Below, piece after piece: positions 22,901 to 29,823 of a stretch of DNA of 32,266 nucleotides (positions are counted from its first letter, which is position 1; the number at the start of each line of letters is the position of its first letter). A program made the translations under genes and the position numbers. This DNA comes from a virus. The stretch spans positions 1 to 32,266 of IMG/VR virus record IMGVR_UViG_3300046517_000144, one strand, 5' to 3'. Below the pieces are notes generated by a model that saw only the letters and a program-made list of their open reading frames with translations, did no database searches and was not told where the DNA came from.

Positions 22901-23426
22901 TCCAGAACCTATCTGGAGCCCATTCGCTAACATTACGAACGGTTGCAAGTTGGTTCAAAGCGTCCAGACTGCGCCAGGAATCAAGAAACTTCTAGTAGGC
23001 GCTACGACTGGCGGACAGCACATTCTATATCGGGATCTTACGAAATTTACTGATGACGGCACTGAGTATGATGCCTATTTTGTTCTCGGATCTGTGATGC
23101 TTGTGCATCCTGGACAACTTGCTGTTTTGAAATTTCTTGAAATGGACTATAGCGGTCAAAGTTTCGAACCTACCGTTAGCTATTTATTGAACGAGATAGC
23201 GGGAACATTTACGCCGTTTACTACAAGTCCGCAATTCGATCCCCCCAGTATCTACGGTACAACCGGCGTTCCTGGGAGCTATTCTCCGAACCGATATTAT
23301 TTTTCCAGCACAAAAAGTCTGGCTCGTTGCAGACATCTGCAAATTAAGATTGACTTTGGACGAACGTCTATAGGTGACGAACTTTTCAATCTTACAATTT
23401 TCGGACGGCTAATGGAAGAATTCTAG
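19986..23426 (+). CDS. Large nozzle-like tail protein with tandem repeats
   Basis: A 1146-residue protein, the tail tubular B/nozzle equivalent by order and by N-terminus (WVPLFVDRAFTGLFTQRAAL, then LTNRLTLQRRPGLSQF). About residues 120-185 carry the beta domain shared with the upstream gene (GFSTAGNNGVFTCIASTTTT). Residues 267-628 contain five tandem repeats of about 70 residues with an opening W-x-A-x-x-x-W/F and an end P-x-W/F, T-x-DG, W. The C-terminal 500 residues (FLPMVYNFQRIWGAEGQSVR, HAGEIYFFSADNQFYAISPS) read as propeller-like strands. Its length greatly exceeds that of T7 gp12 because of the repeats. It probably forms the tail tip and may bind surface sugars. Confidence 0.75.
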   Translation: MANLLEQHGARPSNKEPKWVPLFVDRAFTGLFTQRAALHDPSDLGTLKFYGGRPDSLWMGSNIELTNRLTLQRRPGLSQFSGAVYPTAPDRAYSFELINSTIQVIVDTGATGNLAITSVVAASGGLAIYIGTFPNGASNGLAGLIFDVTGFSTAGNNGVFTCIASTTTTITLINPLATPETISAIATSTGAVYVDNQNGTKTGLFGKLPGAGQTYFVGVGGVLYMGDGVSVVKYTPLNTNGTIWMWGINPPTSAPSVVITPSAASAVQWQANTVWSTMGLIYVTSGTGTGSVQQLINTNALGTNATPLFNTTGNGGPNWNQTPGGTTPGDGSIAAWTNKGPIDTWHSNKFYSNGTTGGTTAAPAYVWDPVTQGLYVNGNAGGVSGTAYPHFVAVHNSDVPDNQVKWDWTGVTDVWQPTHAYPVFNNVSNTFIVEPLALGTVGPPSSPPIYVQASSGGTSGTGGPPSFSPIAGATTSDAVDGSMTWLSLGSYNWAALHAFTAWTADGVTFSAILDGNGNFQVCTTSGTSAAAPPTWATAYGSHTTDGSVVWVCVGTAMQWAANTIWFRPVVGFSPPSSSSPYGGASVIDSNSDVEFVINSGKGGAIQPTWNGIGSTTVDGAATWFNLEAFSSRSISWTKGHVYAYSFKARSLTDFYTVDVAGTSTPPVPPGLSNPLPPPTGSETNAISTASPVFTIVGPDPGAVNTISGLGSTDPQVDTIVIWRDADGGGPSNMFELTEIPAPPPIGGIAQPWSFTDFLPDSPTAEFPGLNILIPAPIDDSNDPPPSDFLPMVYNFQRIWGAEGQSVRFSGGPDVVTGNPNEAFNPVDEIPFLANVISLVKNTQGLVTFLTDSIELIAGGPQTASFFSVELAPNIGLLSYNMLDVHAGEIYFFSADNQFYAISPSLNLSRVGFAIGDQLANMPSSGVSDATWNPAVGYVTVHQTGIDNCMFIADGSTGWYRLNPYQTPGGYQGPEPIWSPFANITNGCKLVQSVQTAPGIKKLLVGATTGGQHILYRDLTKFTDDGTEYDAYFVLGSVMLVHPGQLAVLKFLEMDYSGQSFEPTVSYLLNEIAGTFTPFTTSPQFDPPSIYGTTGVPGSYSPNRYYFSSTKSLARCRHLQIKIDFGRTSIGDELFNLTIFGRLMEEF

Positions 23427-23434
23427 ATACCTAA

Positions 23435-24733
23435 ATGGATGAGAAAAAGGAACCAACTCTAGCTCAGGAAGCAGGCCTGCCCGAGAGTTGGCATCCGGTA
23501 GACGCGCCAGCAATTAACCCGGCTATGGCCCCTAACAGGCCAAACCCGATGGCTTCTTTTTTTGCTGGACCTATTTCTCCGACGCTGCAGCATGATAAGA
23601 TTTTCGTAGATACGCAATATGGATCTTCGCTTATTGCGAAGCTGCCGCTGGTTCCTTTATCCGCGTCCGGTCAAGCTACAGTTGGAGCCGCTGTTCAAAG
23701 CGGCTCTTCAACGACCATCAGTAACAACATAAACGCCGTCGCCGCTGGCCCGAACGGGGCTATACAGTTTAATAACGGCGGCGCTCTTGGCGGTACGGCT
23801 CTTTTAGAGTGGGATAACGTCAACAACGTCGTAAATGTTGGTGGTAGCGTTAGTATTAGCGGCTCGTTGATTATTACAGGTACGATTACAGCGTCTGTAT
23901 TTAACGCCCTGACTGGATTTGAAATCGGCGGATTGGCTCCTTCCGGACACATTCTTATTGGAAACGGTACTAATTATATAGATGGTACCCTATCTTCTAC
24001 GCTTTCTGGTATTCTTAAGGTTATAAATGGTGGAACCGGGGCTAATCTTTCTGCTACTGGCGGCGCTAGTCAAGTTGTCCAACAGACGTCTGTAGGCGGC
24101 GCTTTTACAGTCGGACAGCTGACGTTCCCGGATATCTCAGGAATTTTAGCTATAGCTCAAGGCGGAACCGGAACCGCAACGCCCGCGTTAGTTCAAGGCA
24201 ACGATATCACGATTACCGGTTCGTGGCCTAATAATACTATAGCGGTGAAGGTTCAGGCTGGCGTTACGCCCGGTTCTTATACGAACACGAACCTTACTGT
24301 TGACGCTCAAGGAATTATCACCGCAGCAGCAAACGGTACTGGCGGCGGGGTAACTATTCCTGGCGTAGTTAACCTGTCCACTCAAACAGCAAACATTACA
24401 GCAACAACTTTGTATGCTACTGGTGTTTCTGGTGCCGGAACATATATTATTACTGTTTATCTGGTTGTAAGTCAGGCAGCGTCAAGTTCGTCTACGTTGC
24501 CGGATTCACAGATAATCTATACGGATCAGGATAGCGGGGCGTCGATTACAGTGCCTGTAACGTCCGGATTAACTACGAATACTACGTCTACGTTTGCTCA
24601 AGCTACGTTTATTGTTAATGCTAAGGCGTCCACTAATATACAATACTCGACCGGACAGGTTACGCCCTACGCGTCATCTGGCGGGACGCCTATGCAGTAT
24701 GCAGCTCATTTTAGAGCCGTCTTTCTAAGTTAA
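23435..24733 (+). CDS. Tail fibre protein 1
   Basis: A 432-residue protein. The N-terminus has a charged leader, then PNPMASFFAGPISPTLQHDK, which may dock to the tail. The shaft is a repetitive Gly/Thr/Ala/Asn beta pattern (GAIQFNNGGALGGTALLEWD, VNVGGSVSISGSLIITGTIT) with two copies of a GGTG motif (VINGGTGANLS, AQGGTGTATP) typical of fibre shafts. The C-terminal 130 residues are a compact beta head (TLYATGVSGAGTYIITVYLV). The start lacks a strong ribosome-binding site; its ATG follows the upstream stop by eight bases, so re-initiation is possible. It probably binds the receptor. Confidence 0.75.
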   Translation: MDEKKEPTLAQEAGLPESWHPVDAPAINPAMAPNRPNPMASFFAGPISPTLQHDKIFVDTQYGSSLIAKLPLVPLSASGQATVGAAVQSGSSTTISNNINAVAAGPNGAIQFNNGGALGGTALLEWDNVNNVVNVGGSVSISGSLIITGTITASVFNALTGFEIGGLAPSGHILIGNGTNYIDGTLSSTLSGILKVINGGTGANLSATGGASQVVQQTSVGGAFTVGQLTFPDISGILAIAQGGTGTATPALVQGNDITITGSWPNNTIAVKVQAGVTPGSYTNTNLTVDAQGIITAAANGTGGGVTIPGVVNLSTQTANITATTLYATGVSGAGTYIITVYLVVSQAASSSSTLPDSQIIYTDQDSGASITVPVTSGLTTNTTSTFAQATFIVNAKASTNIQYSTGQVTPYASSGGTPMQYAAHFRAVFLS

Positions 24734-25593
24734 TGTCAAACGCCACGAACAAATATAATACTCCTGTTGGCCTTCAGCAACCTGCTGCGGCCGATTTATC
24801 AAACGGAACTACTGGAAGCGGCGCAGTTGTCTTGGCCGGTTCGCCAACGCTTACGGGTACTCCCTTAGGCCCGACACCAACGCCGCTAGACAGCTCAACC
24901 AAGCTGGCTACTACGGCTTTCGTTGCTGCTGCTGTGGCTGGCGGCGGAGTCGTGCCCTTCGTATTCTCGCGTAAGTCGGGTACAACTCTCAACGGTAATG
25001 GATCAATACCGAACGACTACGGAGATGTATCAACGGTTACAGGGTCATCTGCAGTACAGGGAACAACCGCAACATTAAGCGCATCACTCGCAATCTTTAG
25101 CGGAACAACGACTACTGTAAGTGGGATTGCTGGCTCTTTGATTTATCGTACTGGTAGAAATATTCACTTAGTGATGCTTGCGGCAGCCGCTGGAAAGATC
25201 ACGGATGAACGATACTGGTTTGGCTTAACTGATCAGACTTTAGCGACACAAGGCGGAAGCGACAATCCAGCTGGAAATTATGCAGCTTTTCGATTCTCTA
25301 CTAACGCTAGCGATACGGTCTGGCAAGCGATTACGAAAGACGGAACAACACAGAACGTTCAGTCAACGGCGGTCGCCCCGGTTATTAATACAACGCAAGC
25401 ATTCGCAATCGTTTTCGACGACACGAACAATAACGTGAAGTTTTACATTAATGGGACGCTCGTTGCGACCTCTTCTTCGAACCTGCCAAGCGCAGGAACG
25501 AATCTTCGCTACGTCGCAACGAATAACTGTTTTGCGAGTACGACGAACAACGGGTTCTATTTCGCTCAGACGCAAATATCGTCAGATTTCTAG
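24733..25593 (+). CDS. Tail fibre protein 2 with lectin-like head
   Basis: A 286-residue protein whose start shares a base with the upstream stop. The N-terminal part is a fibre linker: DLSNGTTGSGAVVLAGSPTL, then LDSSTKLATTAFVAAAVAGG, a motif set widely seen in phage fibres. The C-terminal 170 residues form a ConA-like sandwich: LIYRTGRNIHLVMLAAAAGK, ERYWFGLTDQTL, then FAIVFDDTNNNVKFYINGTL. It likely binds host-surface glycans. It probably joins fibre 1 through its N-terminal segment. Confidence 0.75.
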   Translation: MSNATNKYNTPVGLQQPAAADLSNGTTGSGAVVLAGSPTLTGTPLGPTPTPLDSSTKLATTAFVAAAVAGGGVVPFVFSRKSGTTLNGNGSIPNDYGDVSTVTGSSAVQGTTATLSASLAIFSGTTTTVSGIAGSLIYRTGRNIHLVMLAAAAGKITDERYWFGLTDQTLATQGGSDNPAGNYAAFRFSTNASDTVWQAITKDGTTQNVQSTAVAPVINTTQAFAIVFDDTNNNVKFYINGTLVATSSSNLPSAGTNLRYVATNNCFASTTNNGFYFAQTQISSDF

Positions 25594-25601
25594 GAGTATT
25601 C

Positions 25602-26852
25602 GTGGGAACTTCAGCAACAAAAGAAGCTATCATAGGACAGTATATTAACGGCCGTAACGCAACTGACGATTTCCTTCAGTTAGCGGATAACCACGGCGGA
25701 ACTGTCTTTGGTTGGATTGACGCGGACGGGCATCTGCAGGGAAGTCTTCTTTTTGGTACTACGTCTACATTGACAGCCGGTGAGGTAGGATTTGGCTCTG
25801 TAACAAACACAATAACCGGAGACCCGAGCTTTACGTTCTCTACGATAATTGGACTGTCTGTCCCTAACTTAATAAGTAACAGCAATGTTACCGCAAACGG
25901 CGGATTCGGCTCTGCTGCGATCAATGGTTCGCCTGCATTGTTCGTAAACGGTAGTACCGCTGCTACAAACATCGCCAATGTTTCTTCGGGAAAGATAACC
26001 CTGACCGGCAAGTATTGGGACAGCGCGGCCAGCCAAGACGACACATGGACCGTTAAGAGCGTGCTCGCTACAGGAACCAATCCAGCAAGCACGTTGTCTA
26101 TAACTCACGCCGGTTCTCCGGGTAGTAATTATGTTTCGGCGCCCGCTTTGTCTGTGACAGGATCAGGACTAACAGCCACAGTTCCAGTTACGATTACCCA
26201 GTTGGGGACCGGCCCGACCAATGCTACGACCACAGCCCTATTTTTGACCGACGGTGTTACCCCAGGAGCCGGTGTTTATTTTAGCACAACCGGAAATACA
26301 TTCAGAATTAGAATGGACGCGGATATAGTTAACGCGCACGGAAATCTCCAGTGGGGCTCTACAGGAATGAATGTGGATGGTGGGTCTAACTCTCCCGTTC
26401 TTCTTTTGTACACAGGCGCTCCCGCTGGCGGATATACAGGGATTACAAACAACAGCGCTCAGATTGACTTCAATTCTACAGGCTTGCTAGCGCTGACAGA
26501 GAATCCCGGTTTAGGCGGACACGGAGAAATCCTTCTGTCTCCGGTCGATGACACTATTACATTCTACGGGCACACGTCCGGTAACGCGGCAATCGGAACA
26601 GCCCTGGCTGCGGGCACCCCGAATAAGATCAATTTACCTATTACAACTGCGGCGTCTTCTGGAATGTTCCTTATTTCAGATGGTGGAAGTCCCCAGCAGA
26701 CATCCTGGACTAATGTCATGCCGTTTGTTTCTCCTCCGGCAAACGCCGGTTCTTCTGGAACACAAGGCCAGATAGCATTTGATGCAACACATATGTATGT
26801 TTGTATTTCAACAAATACCTGGATTCGAGCTGTTTTTGCAGGCGGATTTTAA
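25602..26852 (+). CDS. Tail fibre/spike protein 3
   Basis: A 416-residue protein with GTG start and AGGAG at 25592-25596. It begins with a compact domain (YINGRNATDDFLQLADNHGG), then a fibre shaft with EVGFGSV-FTF, a beta-rich middle (NVSSGKITLTGKYWDSAASQ, TFRIRMDADIVNAHGNLQWG), and a C-terminal module GQIAFDATHMYVCISTNTWI also present in the exported protein at 15939. The shared end suggests a common trimerisation or attachment tip. It closes the fibre operon. Confidence 0.72.
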   Translation: MGTSATKEAIIGQYINGRNATDDFLQLADNHGGTVFGWIDADGHLQGSLLFGTTSTLTAGEVGFGSVTNTITGDPSFTFSTIIGLSVPNLISNSNVTANGGFGSAAINGSPALFVNGSTAATNIANVSSGKITLTGKYWDSAASQDDTWTVKSVLATGTNPASTLSITHAGSPGSNYVSAPALSVTGSGLTATVPVTITQLGTGPTNATTTALFLTDGVTPGAGVYFSTTGNTFRIRMDADIVNAHGNLQWGSTGMNVDGGSNSPVLLLYTGAPAGGYTGITNNSAQIDFNSTGLLALTENPGLGGHGEILLSPVDDTITFYGHTSGNAAIGTALAAGTPNKINLPITTAASSGMFLISDGGSPQQTSWTNVMPFVSPPANAGSSGTQGQIAFDATHMYVCISTNTWIRAVFAGGF

Positions 26853-26871
26853 TTTATAAAGGATAGTAAAA

Positions 26872-27000
26872 ATGCCAATTGAAAAAATTTTAGTAGAATA
26901 CGCTAAGTTGCATATCCAATTGACTCTTGCTACTGAGAAGATTAATCAACTGGAAGCACAGATTAAAGCGTTAACCGAATCAAAGCAAGATCAGCAGTAA
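26872..27000 (+). CDS. 42-residue coiled-coil protein
   Basis: A short gene with AAAGGA upstream, starting MPIEKILVEYAKLHIQLTLA and ending in ESKQDQQ. The whole chain fits one amphipathic coiled coil with regular Ile/Leu spacing. Its stop TAA overlaps the ribosome-binding site of the next gene (AAGGAG at 26999-27004). Possible roles are a fibre chaperone or a small virion protein; nothing decides between them. Confidence 0.6.
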   Translation: MPIEKILVEYAKLHIQLTLATEKINQLEAQIKALTESKQDQQ

Positions 27001-27010
27001 GGAGTTTACC

Positions 27011-27730
27011 GTGGGATTTTTCAGTGACCTCTTCGGAGGTCCGAGTGCACAAGAAAAACAAATTGCCAACCAGCAACAGACTTTGGCCGCAACACTAAAT
27101 GCGAATTATGGACAAAGATTCGGAGAGCAAAGCCAAATTTTTCAAAATCTAAATAAGGCTCTCACACCCATAGTTAATCTTGGTGCAAGCCAAATGGGCT
27201 GGTCTCCTCAGCTGGCGTCCGCAGTTAACACTCAGAACATCAATGCTGCGGGAGCTGCGGCTAGAAATGCCCAGCAGTATACAGGTTCTGTTTTAGCTGG
27301 TCGTGGCGGTGGCGGAGCTAATCCGCAAGGTATTACGTCCGGCATTGAAGCGGCTATTAGAGGCACTGAGGCAAGCGCTGCTGAGAATCAACTGTCTGCA
27401 AGTCAATTGCAAGCAACGGAAGAAAACGCCCGCGCAGGACAACAGAACTTCTGGAACGCAACATCCGGCGAACATGCTTTAGCGACTGCTGAGAATCCAG
27501 AAGCATACGGCCAAATGGCTGATACCGCTGGTCAAAATGCTTTAAAGGATGCTACACAGCTTAGTACCGAGAGACGGAACGCCGCATTTGCGCCGATTAG
27601 TTTGGCTATGAAAGGCGTCGGTGCTGCATTAGGCGGGTTCGGAAATCTCGACATGGCGGGATCGTCTAGTTTTGGTGAACAGCTCGGAAACTTCGGTTCT
27701 GGGGCTCTTAATTCTTTGGCGGGGCAGTAA
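27011..27730 (+). CDS. Candidate internal virion protein A
   Basis: A 239-residue protein with GTG start and AAGGAG six bases before. It opens with MGFFSDLFGGPSAQEKQIAN, an amphipathic start seen in many phage virion proteins. It is rich in Ala, Gln, Asn and Gly with long helical stretches (ATEENARAGQQNFWNATSGE) and a Gly-rich hinge (LAGRGGGGANPQG). No Cys. Size, composition and place after the tail genes match the small ejection proteins of podoviruses. It probably leaves the head with the DNA and helps form the envelope channel. Confidence 0.6.
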   Translation: MGFFSDLFGGPSAQEKQIANQQQTLAATLNANYGQRFGEQSQIFQNLNKALTPIVNLGASQMGWSPQLASAVNTQNINAAGAAARNAQQYTGSVLAGRGGGGANPQGITSGIEAAIRGTEASAAENQLSASQLQATEENARAGQQNFWNATSGEHALATAENPEAYGQMADTAGQNALKDATQLSTERRNAAFAPISLAMKGVGAALGGFGNLDMAGSSSFGEQLGNFGSGALNSLAGQ

Positions 27731-27738
27731 GGAGAACT

Positions 27739-29823
27739 ATGGCAGTTACTGATATTTCGCAATTGTCACCGGACTTGCAGAAGTCTATTTCGACTCTTCA
27801 GCCCGGTACAGTTCCGACTACACAAGGCGAGAACTCACTTCAAACTGCTCCTGGAACGCTTCCCGGTGGCGCGGATACAACTGGTCTAGCTGCGCCCGCC
27901 GCAGGCAGCTTCGGCGATACTCTCCAGAAGTCATTGATGAATCCTGAGAACGGCCAACCGTTGACGTTTAACGAGCGCTTTAAACAGGGCGTCAATGCGG
28001 CTGCTAAGGCTACACCCCCTCAGGAACAGGCTAAACCCGGTGCGTGGGCTCGCCAGATATTGGCTGGTGCCCAACACGCTCTAGGCGGGATTGAAGATTC
28101 GCTATCAGATGCAGGAGCGGCTGCGAAGGAATCGCTTCCAGGTGAAGGCGCTCTGGCTGCTATCGGCAGGATCCGCGCCGCACAGCAGGCACGAATTCAA
28201 GGTCAACAGAAGTTCCAGACGGAACAGCAAAAGGCGCAAGCGGATATTGCTGCTACTAACGTCCAGAAAGTTTATCACCAGGCTTTACTTCATCAACTAG
28301 ATGATACTACAAACGAAAAAGATATCAAGTATGGTCAGGAACAAGTTGAATCAATGACCAGTCATTTGACATCTTTAGGTTTGAAACCAGGAGAAATCGT
28401 CGCTAAAAATGTTACAGAAGCCCAGCTTCAAAAGGCTGTTGATGACGGCACCTGGAATCCCACTGAAGAGACTAAGTACCCGACCGGTAGTTTTGAGGTT
28501 CCTGGTAAGAAGGACGATCAAGGCAATCCACTCCGTCAAAAGACGTACACGATTGTTAAGGTTCCACCTGAGCAGACTCTCACTAAGGATATGGTTGATA
28601 GAGTTAATAAGTTTGTTCCAGGAGTTAAGTTCGATCCAGATAAGCCGCCGACTATGCCTGGTGCTACTGCGGTATCGCTTATGGAACAGGCTCATATGGG
28701 CGAGACGTTCCAAGACCAGCGTGACCAACAGATAGCTGCGGCTGATGCGGTTAAGATTAAAGAACTGGATCAGAAAGATCAAATTGCCGCTAAAGAAGCC
28801 GATGGCAGATTGGCTAAAGATCCGGAATACATTAAAGCGCAAGGTCAGGCGCACAGTAATTTATCAGGCATGTACGATTATTTAAAATCAAAAGATCCGC
28901 AAGCTGCGGCCGATTTGATTACGTCCAGGGGTGGTCCTAAGAATTTTGATGCAATAGTTGAAAAACAGACAGCCGATCTCAGGAAGAATCAGGAAGACGC
29001 CGAAAAAGAACGTCACGACCGAGCAGTAGAGATTATAAGCGCCACGAAAGAAAAAGATAAGGCGGATAAAGAGAATTCATATGTCGGAGACGATAACGCC
29101 AAGACGCCTGAAGACTACCTCAAGAGCTTGAAGCCTAATGAAGCTGCAATTGTGCAATCTATCGCTTCTGGTCATCTTGACGCAGGACGAATGGCTTATC
29201 TTCTGGCCCGCAACCCTAATCTAGTATCTGCGGTTATTCGATATGATCCTAACTTTGATAATAGTAAGGTTGCCGGATACGCTAAGAACCTTATTGACTT
29301 TACGAGTGGTAAGGTCGGGGAATCTCTGAAGGCGGGCGCAACTGCTATGAACCACTTGCGGGAGTTGTATGATCTTAATACCGAATGGAGTCGCATGCCA
29401 GGAACGTCTGATCATCAGAAATACGAAAATAAACTCGATACTGTGGCATCCGAACTAGCGGGATTTTACGGAGACACAACTATTCCGGCAATTGAGGGTA
29501 TTAAAAAGACTTTAGGGGCTACGTTTAATCGTGGGGCAGCTATACAAACGCAAGCAAATTCAATGGCCGATAGGTATGATAATATCAAACAGCAGTGGAT
29601 AGCCGGAGCACCGTCAGATAAATACTACGGTCTGATGCCGGACATTAATCAAAAGGCTAAAGATGATCTTCAGTATGTAAGAAATGGCGGAAAGTCTCCG
29701 GTCGGTAACGGCAGCGGTAAGGCTGTCAGTCTAGCCGCTGCTATGGCTTTGCCTATAAATAAGGGAAAGACGGAAGCGCAAGTCCGAGCTGATATCCAAG
29801 CTCACGGACACCAGGTACAATAA
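27739..29823 (+). CDS. Candidate internal virion protein B
   Basis: A 694-residue protein with AAGGAG upstream. It is mostly charged helix with long coiled-coil stretches (QRDQQIAAADAVKIKELDQK, KNQEDAEKERHDRAVEIISA). There is a Pro/Thr-rich N-terminus, a Gly/Ala segment (QILAGAQHALGGIEDSLSDA) and a globular C-terminal third (MNHLRELYDLNTEWSRMPGT). There is no signal or enzyme motif that I can see. By order it equals the middle ejection protein of short-tailed phages. Its stop shares a base with the next start. Confidence 0.6.
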   Translation: MAVTDISQLSPDLQKSISTLQPGTVPTTQGENSLQTAPGTLPGGADTTGLAAPAAGSFGDTLQKSLMNPENGQPLTFNERFKQGVNAAAKATPPQEQAKPGAWARQILAGAQHALGGIEDSLSDAGAAAKESLPGEGALAAIGRIRAAQQARIQGQQKFQTEQQKAQADIAATNVQKVYHQALLHQLDDTTNEKDIKYGQEQVESMTSHLTSLGLKPGEIVAKNVTEAQLQKAVDDGTWNPTEETKYPTGSFEVPGKKDDQGNPLRQKTYTIVKVPPEQTLTKDMVDRVNKFVPGVKFDPDKPPTMPGATAVSLMEQAHMGETFQDQRDQQIAAADAVKIKELDQKDQIAAKEADGRLAKDPEYIKAQGQAHSNLSGMYDYLKSKDPQAAADLITSRGGPKNFDAIVEKQTADLRKNQEDAEKERHDRAVEIISATKEKDKADKENSYVGDDNAKTPEDYLKSLKPNEAAIVQSIASGHLDAGRMAYLLARNPNLVSAVIRYDPNFDNSKVAGYAKNLIDFTSGKVGESLKAGATAMNHLRELYDLNTEWSRMPGTSDHQKYENKLDTVASELAGFYGDTTIPAIEGIKKTLGATFNRGAAIQTQANSMADRYDNIKQQWIAGAPSDKYYGLMPDINQKAKDDLQYVRNGGKSPVGNGSGKAVSLAAAMALPINKGKTEAQVRADIQAHGHQVQ

